In this document: positions 5,503 to 5,618 of the stretch, in pieces
How positions within the stretch are numbered: the stretch's first letter is position 1
Layout of the letters: every line of letters begins with the position of its first letter
NCBI GenBank assembly: GCA_035968095.1
Contig: JAWQFW010000297.1
Span: 1-5,618, forward strand
Source: IIICB1 sp035968095
Lineage (GTDB): Bacteria; Cyanobacteriota; Cyanobacteriia; Cyanobacteriales; SIO1D9
Reading direction: 5' to 3'
Length of the DNA stretch: 5,618 bases
Made by a program: the position numbers and the translations under genes
The notes under the pieces: generated by a model
What the model saw: only the letters and a program-made list of their open reading frames with translations
The model's database searches: none
What the model was told of the DNA's origin: nothing

Positions 5503-5618
5503 AAAATAATTTTTCGCAATTTGGTTAATGACTTGATTTTTAATCAAAATCTAATTGCGATTGTCTCTGCATTAATCTGAAATCAAAATAAATTGTTATT
5601 GAGACGTTGTTTACAGAC
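5503..5618. other. Non-coding 3' flank of the beta-lactamase gene
   Basis: This AT-rich 116-bp end of the window shows no gene start that I can support. Its only clear structure is the inverted repeat at 5514-5560. Whether the next gene starts just beyond the window cannot be seen. Confidence 0.6.
5514..5560. repeat. Inverted repeat after the beta-lactamase gene, possible weak terminator
   Basis: TCGCAATT (5514-5521) and AATTGCGA (5553-5560) are exact reverse complements. Inside them TTGATT (5533-5538) pairs with AATCAA (5542-5547); alternatively TTGGTTAA (5521-5528) pairs with TTAATCAA (5540-5547) with one wobble. The structure starts 11 bases after the stop codon, where a terminator or mRNA-stabilising stem is expected. 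A T-run is absent downstream on the plus strand. On the minus strand the bases after the outer stem read AAAATTATTTTTT, a broken T-rich tract, so a terminator for a convergent gene from the right is equally possible. Confidence 0.4.

Noticed and set aside
1..5618. CRISPR array, tRNA or rRNA genes
   Set aside because: No regularly spaced repeats, no tRNA-like T-loop or cloverleaf stretch, and no conserved rRNA segments were seen on either strand.

Overview
The window looks like a cyanobacterial chromosome segment. Six copies of the octamer GCGATCGC, the core of the cyanobacterial HIP1 palindrome, fall in 5.6 kb. The gene order asd-dapA-rnj is one I recall from cyanobacteria (slr0549-slr0550-slr0551 in Synechocystis PCC 6803). 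The protein sequences also look cyanobacterial. No genus can be named from the sequence alone.

Layout: Positions 1-73 (minus strand) hold the first 24 codons of a TnpB-like protein of an IS200/IS605-type element. It is cut by the window edge. A GC-rich hairpin about 60 bp upstream of its start is probably part of the element's left end. Positions 163-617 are a non-coding, AT-rich stretch with several small inverted repeats, ending in a plausible promoter and a strong Shine-Dalgarno site. Then come three co-directional plus-strand genes. asd (618-1658) makes aspartate semialdehyde. dapA (1685-2575) condenses it with pyruvate on the way to diaminopimelate and lysine. rnj (2774-4531) encodes the beta-CASP ribonuclease J. 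A good intrinsic terminator at 4577-4606 closes the group. A class D (OXA-type) beta-lactamase gene follows (4642-5502), with a signal peptide and all class D motifs. It is more AT-rich than its neighbours and carries no HIP1 site. The last 116 bp are non-coding and hold an inverted repeat.

How the genes work together: Asd and DapA catalyse consecutive steps, and their product line feeds both lysine and the diaminopimelate of peptidoglycan. RNase J is an mRNA-processing enzyme with no direct metabolic link, and its place here reflects conserved synteny. The beta-lactamase would act in the periplasm against drugs that target peptidoglycan synthesis. It appears to be a separate transcription unit because the terminator lies before it, although no convincing promoter of its own is visible.

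The most interesting points are the following. The RNase J C-terminus carries a five-arginine stretch followed by Ser-Thr-Ala, which resembles the short arginine-rich tail by which cyanobacterial RNase E recruits polynucleotide phosphorylase. A tnpB element sits at the spot where I would expect the divergent tig-clpP-clpX genes. An apparently intact class D beta-lactamase follows a housekeeping operon. I found no clear sign of an entirely new multi-gene system.
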